Shown: positions 36,123 through 46,259 of the stretch, piece by piece | How positions within the stretch are numbered: position 1 is the stretch's first letter | Layout of the letters: the number at the start of each line of letters is the position of its first letter | Assembly (NCBI GenBank): GCA_033807695.1 | Contig: CM066304.1 | Coordinates: 992,001-1,056,000 of the forward strand | Direction of reading: 5' to 3' | Length of the DNA: 64,000 nt | DNA from: Daedaleopsis sinensis | Taxonomy: Eukaryota; Basidiomycota; Agaricomycetes; Polyporales; Polyporaceae | Program-made: the position numbers and the translations under genes | The notes under the pieces: model-generated | The model's database searches: none | The model's input: the letters and a program-made list of their open reading frames with translations, nothing else | Told to the model about the DNA's origin: nothing

Positions 36123-36455
36123 CTGTCCAAATCATCAGCAACGTCTATCACAAGCCAGGGTACAACAACCCGCTTGCCATTGTGAGTGTTCAGGACCTGG
36201 GACGGGTGGTGGTGGTCGGTGGGAGAGGGCGTGTGCAGTCGGTGCCGGGGTGTGTGCGCACGCGCAAGGCTGGGACGAGCGCCCAGACCCCGCATTGCCG
36301 CAGGCGCCGGCTCGGAGATCCGGCTAGATCCTGAATGGGATCGTGCGCGCGTGATTTCTCCTCCTCCTCTCATCACTAGTGACTAGTCTCAGGCTTCAGC
36401 AATTGCTCAGCATATTACCAAACACATCAGAACGCAAGTAGTTTCGAAGTAGAGA
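36123..36455. other. Intergenic region between divergent genes
   Basis: 333 bp between the TMEM14-like gene and the methyltransferase gene, which point away from each other. It contains GT-rich DNA (36205-36265) and possibly the missing first exon of the TMEM14-like gene. Confidence 0.4.
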
Positions 36456-37551
36456 ATGGCCGACGTACTACCCAAGAGCAACGAAGAATATGGTACAAAG
36501 CAATACTGGTGAGAACGCACCAGGATGGTCGAATTCGGCAACTCAACACGGAAGTTTGGCTCTACTAGGGACCAACGATACACTCAGTACGTGGCAACTG
36601 TTGTTCCACAGTTATGAGACTGTCTAAACCAATTCAGGGAGTCTGAGGACTCGTCGTTTGACTGGTTCAAGTCGTACAGCGACGTAGCTGAGATCATACG
36701 CGAGATCATCCCGGATAAATCCTCGAGAATCCTTATGTTGGGATGCGGGAATTCAACGCTATCGCAGGATGTATGTGCTATGAGGAAGCCTATCGTGCTT
36801 CCGTGCTAACAATTTACTGCGTTTAGATGTATGACGATAGTTACAAGAACATCGTGAATACCGACGTCAGTATTCCCAACCGCTGACGGATATTGGCTGG
36901 CAACTGAAGGGAAAATTTTACGAAGTATTCTGCCGTCCTCATAGACAAGATGCGCCACAAACACGAGCAAGTCGCACCAGAGATGGAGTGTGAGAGGTCA
37001 CCCTATCACGGCTATCGACTTCATCTCCGACATGCAATCCTCACTTGCAGGGTACGAAATGGACATCCGTGATCTCAAGTTCGACGACGATTCCTTTGAT
37101 GTCGCCATAGACAAAGGTCTTCCATCAAATCATCGTTGATCGCTTATTAGCACCCGCTCATTGAGATTGACAGGAACCATGGACGCGATGATGACCGCCA
37201 AAGCTGATGTCTGGGTGTGCCTGTCCCCTGCTCCTTTCAGACAGGATGTTCATACGCATTCTATCATGTAGGACCCGCCTGATGAAGTCGTGCAGAACTG
37301 CAACCGCGAAGTGGATGAAGTCTTACGGTGCGTGTGCTTCCCCTCATGTCCTCGGAGGCTTCCACCAAATCTTCGGCACACTATGGCTCATATACATTTG
37401 CAGGGTTTTACGAAAAGGCGGCGTATTTGTATACCTCACCTTTGGCCAACCACACTTTCGTCGCAGGTACCTCGACCGCCCGGGAACAACCCTAGAGATC
37501 CGCAAGCTAGGAGAGGCGTTCCACTACTATCTATACATCGTCCGTACATGA
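36456..37551 (+). CDS. EEF1A lysine methyltransferase-like protein (METTL13/EEF1AKMT4 group)
   Basis: Nine exons (36456-36508, 36569-36586, 36638-36770, 36827-36865, 36926-36989, 37051-37116, 37174-37214, 37272-37327, 37404-37551), 618 nt, 205 residues, phases consistent. It is a class I SAM-dependent methyltransferase. Motifs: start MADVLPKSNEEYGTKQYWDQ, then DSSFDWFKSY, SAM-binding RILMLGCGNSTLSQDMY, VNTDYSAVLIDKM, the acidic motif FDVAIDKGTMDAMM, and VLRKGGVFVYLTFGQPHFRR. The size and the YWDxRY/FDWF start match the EEF1AKMT4 group, which methylates elongation factor 1A; that substrate is inferred. The intron 36866-36925 ends in AAG. Exon 2 is only 18 nt. Confidence 0.9.
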
Positions 37552-37988
37552 CAGCAGGTCTAGTAGAGCCTGGGGGAGAGCCGACCCAGTCGACAAGCCA
37601 TTCCCTATATAGATTCTGTTCGTAGTAGTATGTACTGATTCCTGGCCAGAATATTGAGTTGTATCAGGCTGTAGCACAGTGATAGACGTTCAAAAAGACT
37701 CGGAGTCAATCGTGACCACTGGCACTTACCTAGACTTACTTGGACGCCCGTGAGATCTTTCCGATATTCTCGGACTTGCACCTTTCACCATCTCCGCCTC
37801 CGCTCCTCTTCGACTGCTCGCCTTTACCTGCAGCTATCTGGCTCTACTTGCTATCTGGCCGCAGGGATATCTCTTATCTACCACGGGGACTCAGCTAACA
37901 CACCCTAAGTAACTGGTGGCAGGAGAAGAGAAGTTGTCATAGTCTGTTTCCGTTCCACTCTGGGTTGGACAAGTTGTTTGGTGTATAG
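37552..37988. other. Intergenic region
   Basis: 437 bp upstream of the CLC gene. No feature recognised. Confidence 0.5.
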
Positions 37989-40900
37989 ATGTGGTAAGAA
38001 TATGATCTTCATATTCTCACTGTCTACTGAACTATTTGTAGGAACAGCTCCAGCTCACATCTTCCATGGTACAAAGGAGAAGCACGCCAAGAAGACCTTC
38101 GGGATGCAGAAACATACGAATTCGTCGACAGCGAGACCGGTCCTCTCCTGTCTTCGCGCTCGCTGGAGAAGCAGGTCGCCTACGACGAGGGCAGCACGAT
38201 AAACTGGCAGCGAGAAGAGGCCGCCGAACGTGAAAGGAAGCGCGTCTTGCGCTCACAGCGCGGACTACATGGCCTCCTCACGCTTGTGTCCGAGTCGGCG
38301 GGGATGTGGCTGGTGATCATCCTAACGGGTGTTGGTATCGGGGTGCTCGGTGCTTGGCTAGACGTGCTCGTCAAATGGTACGTCGTGCTCCTTCTCGACT
38401 TGCCTATGGGTACACATGCTCTCAGCCAGGCTGGCCGACTTGCGGGAAGGAAGGTGCACGTACGGCTTCTTCTACAACCAAGTCGCGTGCTGCAGTGGCC
38501 TTGATCGTGAGTACTTCTTTGTGATAACACATCTCTCTCCGCCGAATGTCGTGCGTTTTGTAGCCGGGGAGATATGCAACGAATGGCAGAGCTGGAGCGC
38601 ATATTTCCACGTCAGCAGTATATTTGGGCAGTCCATCCTGCAAGCTACCATCTACATTGCTCTCGCGGTAAGAGAAACCAACAGAGCTACGTGCGGCGAC
38701 TGGACTCAAACGTCCACTGCTAGATATGCTTCGCTGGAAGCTCGGCTCTCCTGGTCCTGACATACGCTCCATAGTGAGCCGCTCCCACAATGCGACCGAG
38801 ACCTCGTATTAACGCGTGCTCGGCAGTGCATTCCACACAGGAAGTGCGTATTATTTTGATTCCTTGCCCGCTGCTTCTGAATATCGTGCGCAGTTCCAGA
38901 AATCAAGGCTGTGAGTGTCATTCCCGCAGCGAGCAGAATTTCTTCTCACATTACACAGATTCTCAGCGGATACGTGCTAGACGAGTTCCTCGGCCCATGG
39001 GTACTGCTCATCAAGGCCGTCGGTGTCGTGCTCGCCGTCGCTTCGGGACTATCTCTAGGGAAGGAGGGTCCGCTCGTGCACGTTTCGTGCTGCTGGGCGT
39101 CCCTTCTCTCTCGTGTCCTGAAGCATTACCAGCAGAACGAGGGTATGACCACCGTTATACAATGGCTTAGACTACACTCTCAACAATTTGGATGTAGCAC
39201 GTAAACGCAAGCTCCTCGCGGCAGCTGCAGCAGCGGGCGTGTCCGTCGCCTTCGGAAGCCCGTTGGGGGGCGTGCTCTTCGCGCTCGAGGAGCTCGACGC
39301 GTTCTCGAACGATAGCGATGTGATGTGGCGCGGCTTCGTCACCTCGGTCATCGCAGCGGTGTCGTTGCAGTATGTAGACCCGTTCGGAACGTCGAAGCTC
39401 GTGCTGTTCCAGGTATCAGAGTCTGGCTCGGTATGGCGTGCGTTCGAGCTGGTGCGTCTTACGCAAGCTGCCTGGCTCAGGGGGTTGAATCTTACATCTT
39501 TCGATACAGATTCCTTGGGTGTTCCTGTCTGTCACTGGGGTGCGTTCTTTCGTGGGCCATGTGGGCTGTATCGCTAATTGCGGTGATGTTGCTAGGGTCT
39601 ATTAGGGTCCCTGTTGATCAAACTCAATGCGGCCGTGGCCGTGTATAGAAGGCATAGCCTCCTGCACGAGTACCCTATTATTGAGGTAGTCGGCTTCACG
39701 GCCGTCACCGGGGCGGTCAGCTATCTGGTACACCCACATCGTCTCCATCTTCTAGGCCATCTTCATTCTGACTCGTGTTGCAGGTCGTCTTCCTGCGCGT
39801 GCAGTCCTCAGAGCTTGTGGCCAATCTGTTCCAAGAATGCGACGCCACGAAGACTGATTATCACGGACTTTGCAAGTGCGTTTGCATCCCGTATTCACAG
39901 GAGGGGCGATGATCATTAATGCATGTGGCAGCCCGACTGCGATATGGGCGAACGTGTTCCTGCTCATCCTGACCGCCGTGGTCAAGATCGGGTTCACGTC
40001 GTGGACGTTCGGCATGATGGTACACCCTCTGAATCCGAGCGAATGCCCCGCCCAGTTCACTGACGGCAGCATCTAGGTGCCTGCGGGCATGTTCTTGCCC
40101 ACGATCGCTATCGGTGCTTCGCTCGGCCGCGCGGTTGGATTGATCACGTACGTGAGCGAAGCTACTGTGTGGTATTCTAACTGACCACAATCATGCGCCT
40201 TCTATTGGATCGCAGCCAAGGGCTGCACCGAGCATATCCAGATGCGTGGGTATTTTCATCATGCCCACCGGATCCTACCGTGCGGTGTGTATCGCCAGGT
40301 TTCTACGCTGTTGTGGGTGCATCTGCCATGCTCGGCGGAGTCACACGAATGACGAGTGAGCGGACCCCTTGCTGATCTCACCCGACGCGCGTGCTCATTC
40401 CATCCGAACGCGTCTGCAGTCTCGATTGTCGTCATAGTCTTCGAGGTGCGCTCACCCGCTCGTTCGCGATCCTGTCCGTAGTACTGACCGTTTCGTCGCA
40501 GCTCACCGGGGCGCTCTCGCACGTCCTGCCGATCATGATCTCCGTCATGGTCTCCAAGTGGGTCGCGGACGCGTTCGGCAAGGACGGCATATACTCGGTC
40601 TGGATTGCGATGCGCCAGTATCCGTGGCTGCCCGCGCGCGAGTTCCGCGACCAGGGCCAGACGGCGGTGGCGGTAATGAAGCCCGCGGGCGACCTCGTTG
40701 TCGTCCACGACTCGGGCGAGGACGGGGAGGGCTGCACAGTGAACGAGCTCGAGGAGCTCGTGAAGACGCACGCGTTCCGGGGCTTCCCGGTCGTCAGGGG
40801 AGAGATGCTGTTGGGGATCGTCATGAGGGACAAGCTGCGAGCGTGTCTCGGTGCGTCTCATGGCGCACGAAACCGGCGGACACTTACCAAGTAGGAGATA

Positions 40901-41259
40901 CAGATGATCTGCTCGCGGAAGACCGTTCGAGGGAGCGGCGGTGCACGTTCCTCCCGCCGAGCCGAGCCGATCGGGACGACAGCAGCATGGTGAACCTGTC
41001 GCACCTACTCGAGGAAGCCACGCTGCAACTGCGGAAGGATGTGCCGCTCGAGCTGGTCGTGGATATGTTCCGACAGCTGGTGAGCGTCGCTACGAACTTG
41101 TTCATCCCCTGGGGTCTTCTGACGGCGAGTCTGCGACAGAACCTACGGCATATACTGTTCTCGCAAGAAGGGAAGCTGATGGGCATGGTGACGAAGACGG
41201 ACATCGTGTGGCTGCTCACCGCGCAGTCATCGCATGCCGGTGCCCTTGCCGCTCGTTGA
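37989..41259 (+). CDS. CLC family voltage-gated chloride channel / antiporter
   Basis: Nineteen exons with all phases consistent: 2,268 nt, 755 residues. Exon ends were checked through 38042-38377, 38430-38506, 38564-38667, 38724-38773, 38827-38843, 38894-38910, 38959-39142, 39198-39451 and onward to 41140-41259. CLC hallmarks: SESAGMWLVIILTG (helix B), YAPYAFHTGIPEIKAILSGY in place of the usual GSGIPE, LSLGKEGPLVHV with the gating glutamate, AFGSPLGGVLFALEE, FGMMVPAGMFLPTIAIGA, and GFYAVVGASAMLGGVTRMT. The C-terminus has two CBS-like segments (FRGFPVVRGEMLLGIVMRDK; HILFSQEGKLMGMVTKTDIV). Fungal members (yeast Gef1-like) acidify or balance charge in Golgi, vacuole or endosome. Oddities: the only in-frame ATG I find is in a 5-nt coding exon (37989-37993), so the start is tentative; two consecutive exons are 17 nt each. 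Confidence 0.9.
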
Positions 41260-42143
41260 CATACATCCTGCCACGCCATTATCCCGCTACTGACTACGTT
41301 CACCCTTACCCGCCCGTATGGCCGTATTATCGCATAATGCCTCCTACGACTCACCTCTGCAGCAGCCAAGGACGTCCGAGCTTGTGACAGATGTGGAAGC
41401 GGATGTTTGTCACTGTTATGATTAAGGAAGGTGATCCCTTCGACCCCCATATATCATGGCTTGTGACATATCACCTGTCTTCCGCATCTAGTTCCTGTTC
41501 ATCGATAGGTTGGAACACTCATCGTCTGCGCCCCTTCATGGTGAAGATGTCTCATCACGGAGGATCGCATGAACATGCGCGTCTCGCTTAGAGTTCATGC
41601 TGGGGTGGACCGCAGCTTACCGACCGTCAAACAGCCAGACTGCCTTCTATCTGTTCGCGAGCGTTGGATTCTATGCTCTTGGAGGAGCTCACGACTGCTA
41701 CCGCACGAAGAGATGCTTTGCGACCGCGCGCCATCAGAAGTTACCCGGTCATCTCAAAGGCTTAAACAAGCGCACTCCTCTATGCACGAGAGTCAGTGCC
41801 AATACTCATCTGCTTGACTATTTTAGACATAGCCTTCGCCTAGTCACTCACAGCAAACGAAGACCTCAACATGCTGCGGCTTTAACAGAAACACCCTCAT
41901 CACTCCGGACAGAGGACCTTACGGAGATGATAGAACAGTTTCTGAGAAACCATCCGCACGCGTTGACGGTGTCCTGCCTGAGAGCGATTCGATCCGAGAG
42001 AACATTGTTTGACCTACTGGCAGTGTGCAGTGTGCCTCGTGGAACTGATAGACTCTTTCGCTGAGCAGGATGAAAAGGAGCAGGGCATAATGGCCCGTGC
42101 GCATACACACACAGGCATCCTCCTCTTTCAACCTAGCACGTCC
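41260..42143. other. Intergenic region
   Basis: 884 bp with no recognisable coding exons. It holds the 3' flank of CLC and the promoter side of paralog 5. Confidence 0.45.
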
Positions 42144-43829
42144 ATGTCGTCTTCCGATGATCCTGGCTTTGACGATCTCATTGCTGAGTACAACGTTATG
42201 TGAGTACTACATGCTACCTCTATCGGCGCGTAGAAACTGACTTACACCATTCTGGAGATACGTCAATTCTATCTGCAGTGCCGCAGCAGCAGGTGAGCTA
42301 AGTAGTGCGTAAATCTCAGAGACCACAGCGAATGCTCATAACCCTTCATAGCGTTTTTCATATACGAATCTTCGATCAACTTCGGGAGTGAGGTGGAATA
42401 TTTCTGGAAACGCAGGATTACTGGCGCATCCATCCTATTCTTATTGAGCAAGTATATCTCCCTTACCTATAACCTCCTGTCATCCGTCATCTATCTGCCA
42501 ATATTCTCCGACAACGTACGCAGATTCTCTTGGCAGTACCGATGTGCGTAATAACTTACCGATGACCGCCCTACTATGTAGAGGTTCGGCTCCGTACTCC
42601 TGCGACCGCATCTTTGACGCTAACGGCACGTATAGCTGTGTGGCGACACAACAAGCAATGGCTGCTATACAACTATCGCAGTATGTCCCCTGGGCAGGTC
42701 AGCGTGTTCCGTCGCGTCCAGGCCCATTCTGCTGAATGGACACCGATCTCCTGACAGCATTTTCCGCACTCCGTGTATATGCACTCACTGGTCATTCTCG
42801 GATATGGATGGCTATCGTGCTCGTTCTATCGTTGGCCCCTATCGGCGTGAACACGGTACGTCAGTATTTCGAGTTGTGAATGCAACACTGACGAAGGCAC
42901 ACCAGGCCGTGTTCGTCCTGAATGGGCTCGCCGGCGTGAATGATCCCGTTTATGGTTGTTTGGCAACTATGTTCCCCATCGACCCGAGCGAATCTGCGAG
43001 GTACATATTCTATTTGTGTTGTTTCTCAGCCTGAATAGCAGTGTGACTAGTGGTGTTTTACAGAGGTACGGTGTTAGACACTGAACCCTCAACTTCACAA
43101 TCTCTGATATAGTATGATCAATTTAACCTCAGGTGTGATCATCTCAAGAGGATGCCTTATTATCTCCGACGTCATCCTGATCGGTACAACACTGTGGAGC
43201 ATCCGGATCAGTCGGAAAGATGTTGTCCTACGGCACGTTATCAAACCTTTCTCACTGCAAGGTGTACTGATGCGAGATGGTATGTATGTCGACTCTCTTA
43301 CACTACTCAGCACCAATTAACAAGCTCACCGTTTGCACATCTACAGGCACCATCTACTTCATGTGCGTGTTGTGTAGAGCCGCGGGTGATCCCGGTTATC
43401 ATTAACACAAGAACCTGAATTGCACAGAGTCCTGCTGGCACTCAATGTGCTCCACCTCACATTGAGCTTGAAAGAGGTGAGTCTTGAACTTGGCGTAAAC
43501 AGCGCTCGTCTCTGAGCCACTGGTGATGCATTTCTTTGCGAACAGGTTTTTAGCGACGGTTTTGAGAGCTACATCGTCCGCTTCACGGAGCCGTAAGATG
43601 ACTCTCTCCAATATCTCTCTCTGTATCGCTAACATCTTGCCGCAGATGTACAGCGGTCCTCGTCAACCGTTTCCTCATACACCTTCAGGAAATAAGTAGC
43701 AGAACTCTACGGGTAGAGACGGAGCACACCCTGCATTTGAGGTCGCGGGACGGCTCTATGCCTAGCTTCATTCAGGTTAGGGTGGTTGGCTCTATCGCTC
43801 ACCGTGATTATCGAGAGACGGAGTACTAG
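42144..43829 (+). CDS. DUF6533-type seven-helix membrane protein, paralog 5
   Basis: Thirteen exons, no stops. Start MSSSDDPGFDDLIAEYNV; core FFIYESSINFGSEVEYFWKR, SILFLLSKYISLTYNL, PIFSDN; SCVATQQAMAAIQ...YVPWA; AFSALRVYALTGHSRIWMAI, APIGVNT; loop GLAGVNDPVYGCLAT; GVIISRGCLIISDVILIGTT; RDG; TIYFI; VLLALNVLHLTLSLKE; YIVRFTEP; tail CTAVLVNRFLIHLQ and VGSIAHRDYRETEY. The 2-nt exons are AG at 42582-42583 (introns 66 and 52 nt) and AG at 43064-43065 (introns 63 and 67 nt). Closest in sequence to paralog 6, which follows in the same orientation, so the two probably arose by tandem duplication. Confidence 0.82.
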
Positions 43830-44517
43830 AGGCCACTAACGTCTGTGGAGTAATTTACTTGCATAACTATCAGTACTAGTACAACTCCTCACCAGCATCT
43901 GAACTAGTACCCGGTGTCCAGTTTTCCACTCCATCTCTCGAATGTACAATCATGTGACACTACTACGATACATCCAGGGAGAATATACTGAATTTGGCGC
44001 ATACCAATTCAAAGTACTGACCGGGGGAGACCCGTCCTCTCTCTCATAATGGTGCGCAAACCCCTCCCACTGCCGCCCAGACTGGCATCCGATCGTCACT
44101 GTTATGTGCCCAAATTAGAAATCGTATCGCCGGCAACTCCCGTCTCAACTCACAAGATGCGACCACGTTCGAGCCTCGGCTCTGATGCCACTCATCTTCT
44201 GAATCTTTATGAGACCCGCACTGGTGGCCTAGGTTTATCAGATCCATCATCGACCCTGGTGGGTCTCAAGCCACATCTCGCTACTCATGTCAATCGCCGT
44301 GGCCCCAATATCATCCCCGTAGTAACCATCCGCCGCGCGCGATCGATAGGATCCTTTTGTTGGCGGTCTATAACTCCGAGGACATCTCTCCGAGGCCAGC
44401 TACGATCTCTTCTTCTGTTTGGAAGCATTCGAGCTCACATGGTTGCCTTTTTTGAGTAAAGTAGATAAGGAGCGGCCGCGCCCACTGTGGCAACACGAAG
44501 CAGAACTCAACGTGCCA
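43830..44517. other. Intergenic region
   Basis: 688 bp between the tandem paralogs 5 and 6. No gene recognised. Confidence 0.45.
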
Positions 44518-46259
44518 ATGTCCTCCCTCCCGGATCCTAGCGAAGTCATCGAGCTGGTTGCTGTCTATGATAGCGTGTGAGTAGAATACATACTAGCTTT
44601 ACTGACTTCGCGTTTGGAGCTAACCACCATAATCGTGGAGATGGATTGGGAGCTGTTTTTCGCTCGCAGCATCAGGTGGGTTCACTTGAAGTACGCGATG
44701 TTGAAAGCCCATATCTGAGTTGCGTCCATAGTGTTCTTCATATACGAGTCTACTATCATCTTGGGGAGTGAGGTGAAATATGTTTGGAGACGCAAAATCA
44801 CGGGCGCATCCATCCTGTTCTTACTCAGCAAGTATCTCTCTCTCACCCAAAGTCTCATCAATGTGGCTACCGTACTACCCATTTTCACCGACAACGTACG
44901 TATATGCTCTCACTCCTGTGTGCTTAGAAGTACTGACCATCGCTAATTCCTGCAGAGGTTCGTTCTTTTAGTTTTAAGACATGCCTTGACTGACGGTTGA
45001 TGCTGATGATACGCCCCATAGCTGCTCAACAACGCAGCGAGTAGATAGTGCTGTACAGTTTCTGCAGTACCTTCCCTGGGCAAGTAAGCTCCAGTCTCTT
45101 CTCAACTTCTACAGATGTCCCGTTTTGACCCAATATCCTTGTAGCATTCTCCGCACTCCGTGTCTATGCATTGAGTCGATCTCGGATATGGATGACCATC
45201 GTATTCATTTTATCGTTGAGTCCTGTCGGCGTCAATGCGGTACGTTCATATCTCTAAACGACACGAATGCAACATTGACGATGACACACTAGGCCTCGTT
45301 CCTCATGCATGGAGTTGTGGGCGTGAACGATCCCATTGATGGTTGTTTGGAGACCACCAACTCTGACCCAAGTCTAAGCGAAACTGTTAGGTAGGGCTGG
45401 GGGATAGTTTTGCAGCCTGACCGCTGGATGACCAGCGATATTTTACAGAGGTACTGTGTCGCACACTGAGCCCTATTGGAGACCGTCACTTACTGTCACT
45501 ATGTCTTCAGGCTTAATTATCTCAAGAGGATGCCTTATCATCGCTGAAGTAATCCTGATCTGTAGAACGTTGTGGACTATCCGAATTACTAGCAACGGTG
45601 CCCTACGGAACATCCTCAAACCTTCCTCACTGCAAGGCGTACTTATACGGGATGGTGCGTCGACTCCGCTTACGCCATCCATTAGCAGGCAACCTCACTG
45701 TCTGCACATACACAGGCACCATCTACTTTATGTCACGGTACGTCTCGGGGATCTCAGGTGTGTTCACTAACTCAGTACACTATATTGCACAGAGTCCTGC
45801 TAGTATTGAATGTGCTCCATCTCGCATTTAGTCTGAATGAAGTGAGTCTGAAGTGACTAGTGTAGTCAGTTCACGTATCTCAGTTGACTTGGTTTATTTC
45901 TTTGCGCACAGGTCCTCGACGATGATTCAAGGAGCTATATCGCCTACTTCACGGAGCCGTAAGAGCCTGTATCTATAAGATCTATCTCTTAGCTGCTAAC
46001 AACGTATTGTTACAGGTTCACAGCAGTTCTAGTCAATCGTTTCATTCTGCACCTCCAAAGGGCAGGCAGTAGAACACTACGGGTAGATACGGAGGACCCC
46101 CTGCATCTAGTAGGGTCGCGCGAGTCTACACCCAGCTTCGTAGATCGCAGAGTCATCGGCTCCATCGGGCACCGCGATCACCATGTTCACAGCGACAGTG
46201 ATGTGATGGGGAAGCTGAAGCTGAGGCCGAGTGATTTGGAGGGTAGTGGGGACTGGTGA
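44518..46259 (+). CDS. DUF6533-type seven-helix membrane protein, paralog 6
   Basis: Thirteen exons, no stops. Start MSSLPDPSEVIELVAVYDSV; core VFFIYESTIILGSEVKYVWR, SILFLLSKYLSLTQSL, PIFTDN; SCSTTQRVDSAVQ...YLPWA; TFSALRVYALSRSRIWMTIV, LSPVGVNA; loop GVVGVNDPIDGC; GLIISRGCLIIAEVILICRT; RDG; VLLVLNVLHLAFSLNE; YIAYFTEP; tail FTAVLVNRFILHLQ, ending DLEGSGDW. The 2-nt exons are AG at 44956-44957 (introns 60 and 64 nt) and AG at 45449-45450 (introns 58 and 60 nt). The conserved C-terminal GSIGHRDHH motif recurs in paralogs 2 and 5 (GSIAHRD). Membrane receptor-like; ligand unknown. Confidence 0.82.

Noticed and set aside
36186..36386. Overlapping frames rich in Gly, Val and Arg over the GT-rich stretch
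   Set aside because: Low-complexity DNA read in several frames; at most the minus strand may hold a first exon of the TMEM14-like gene.
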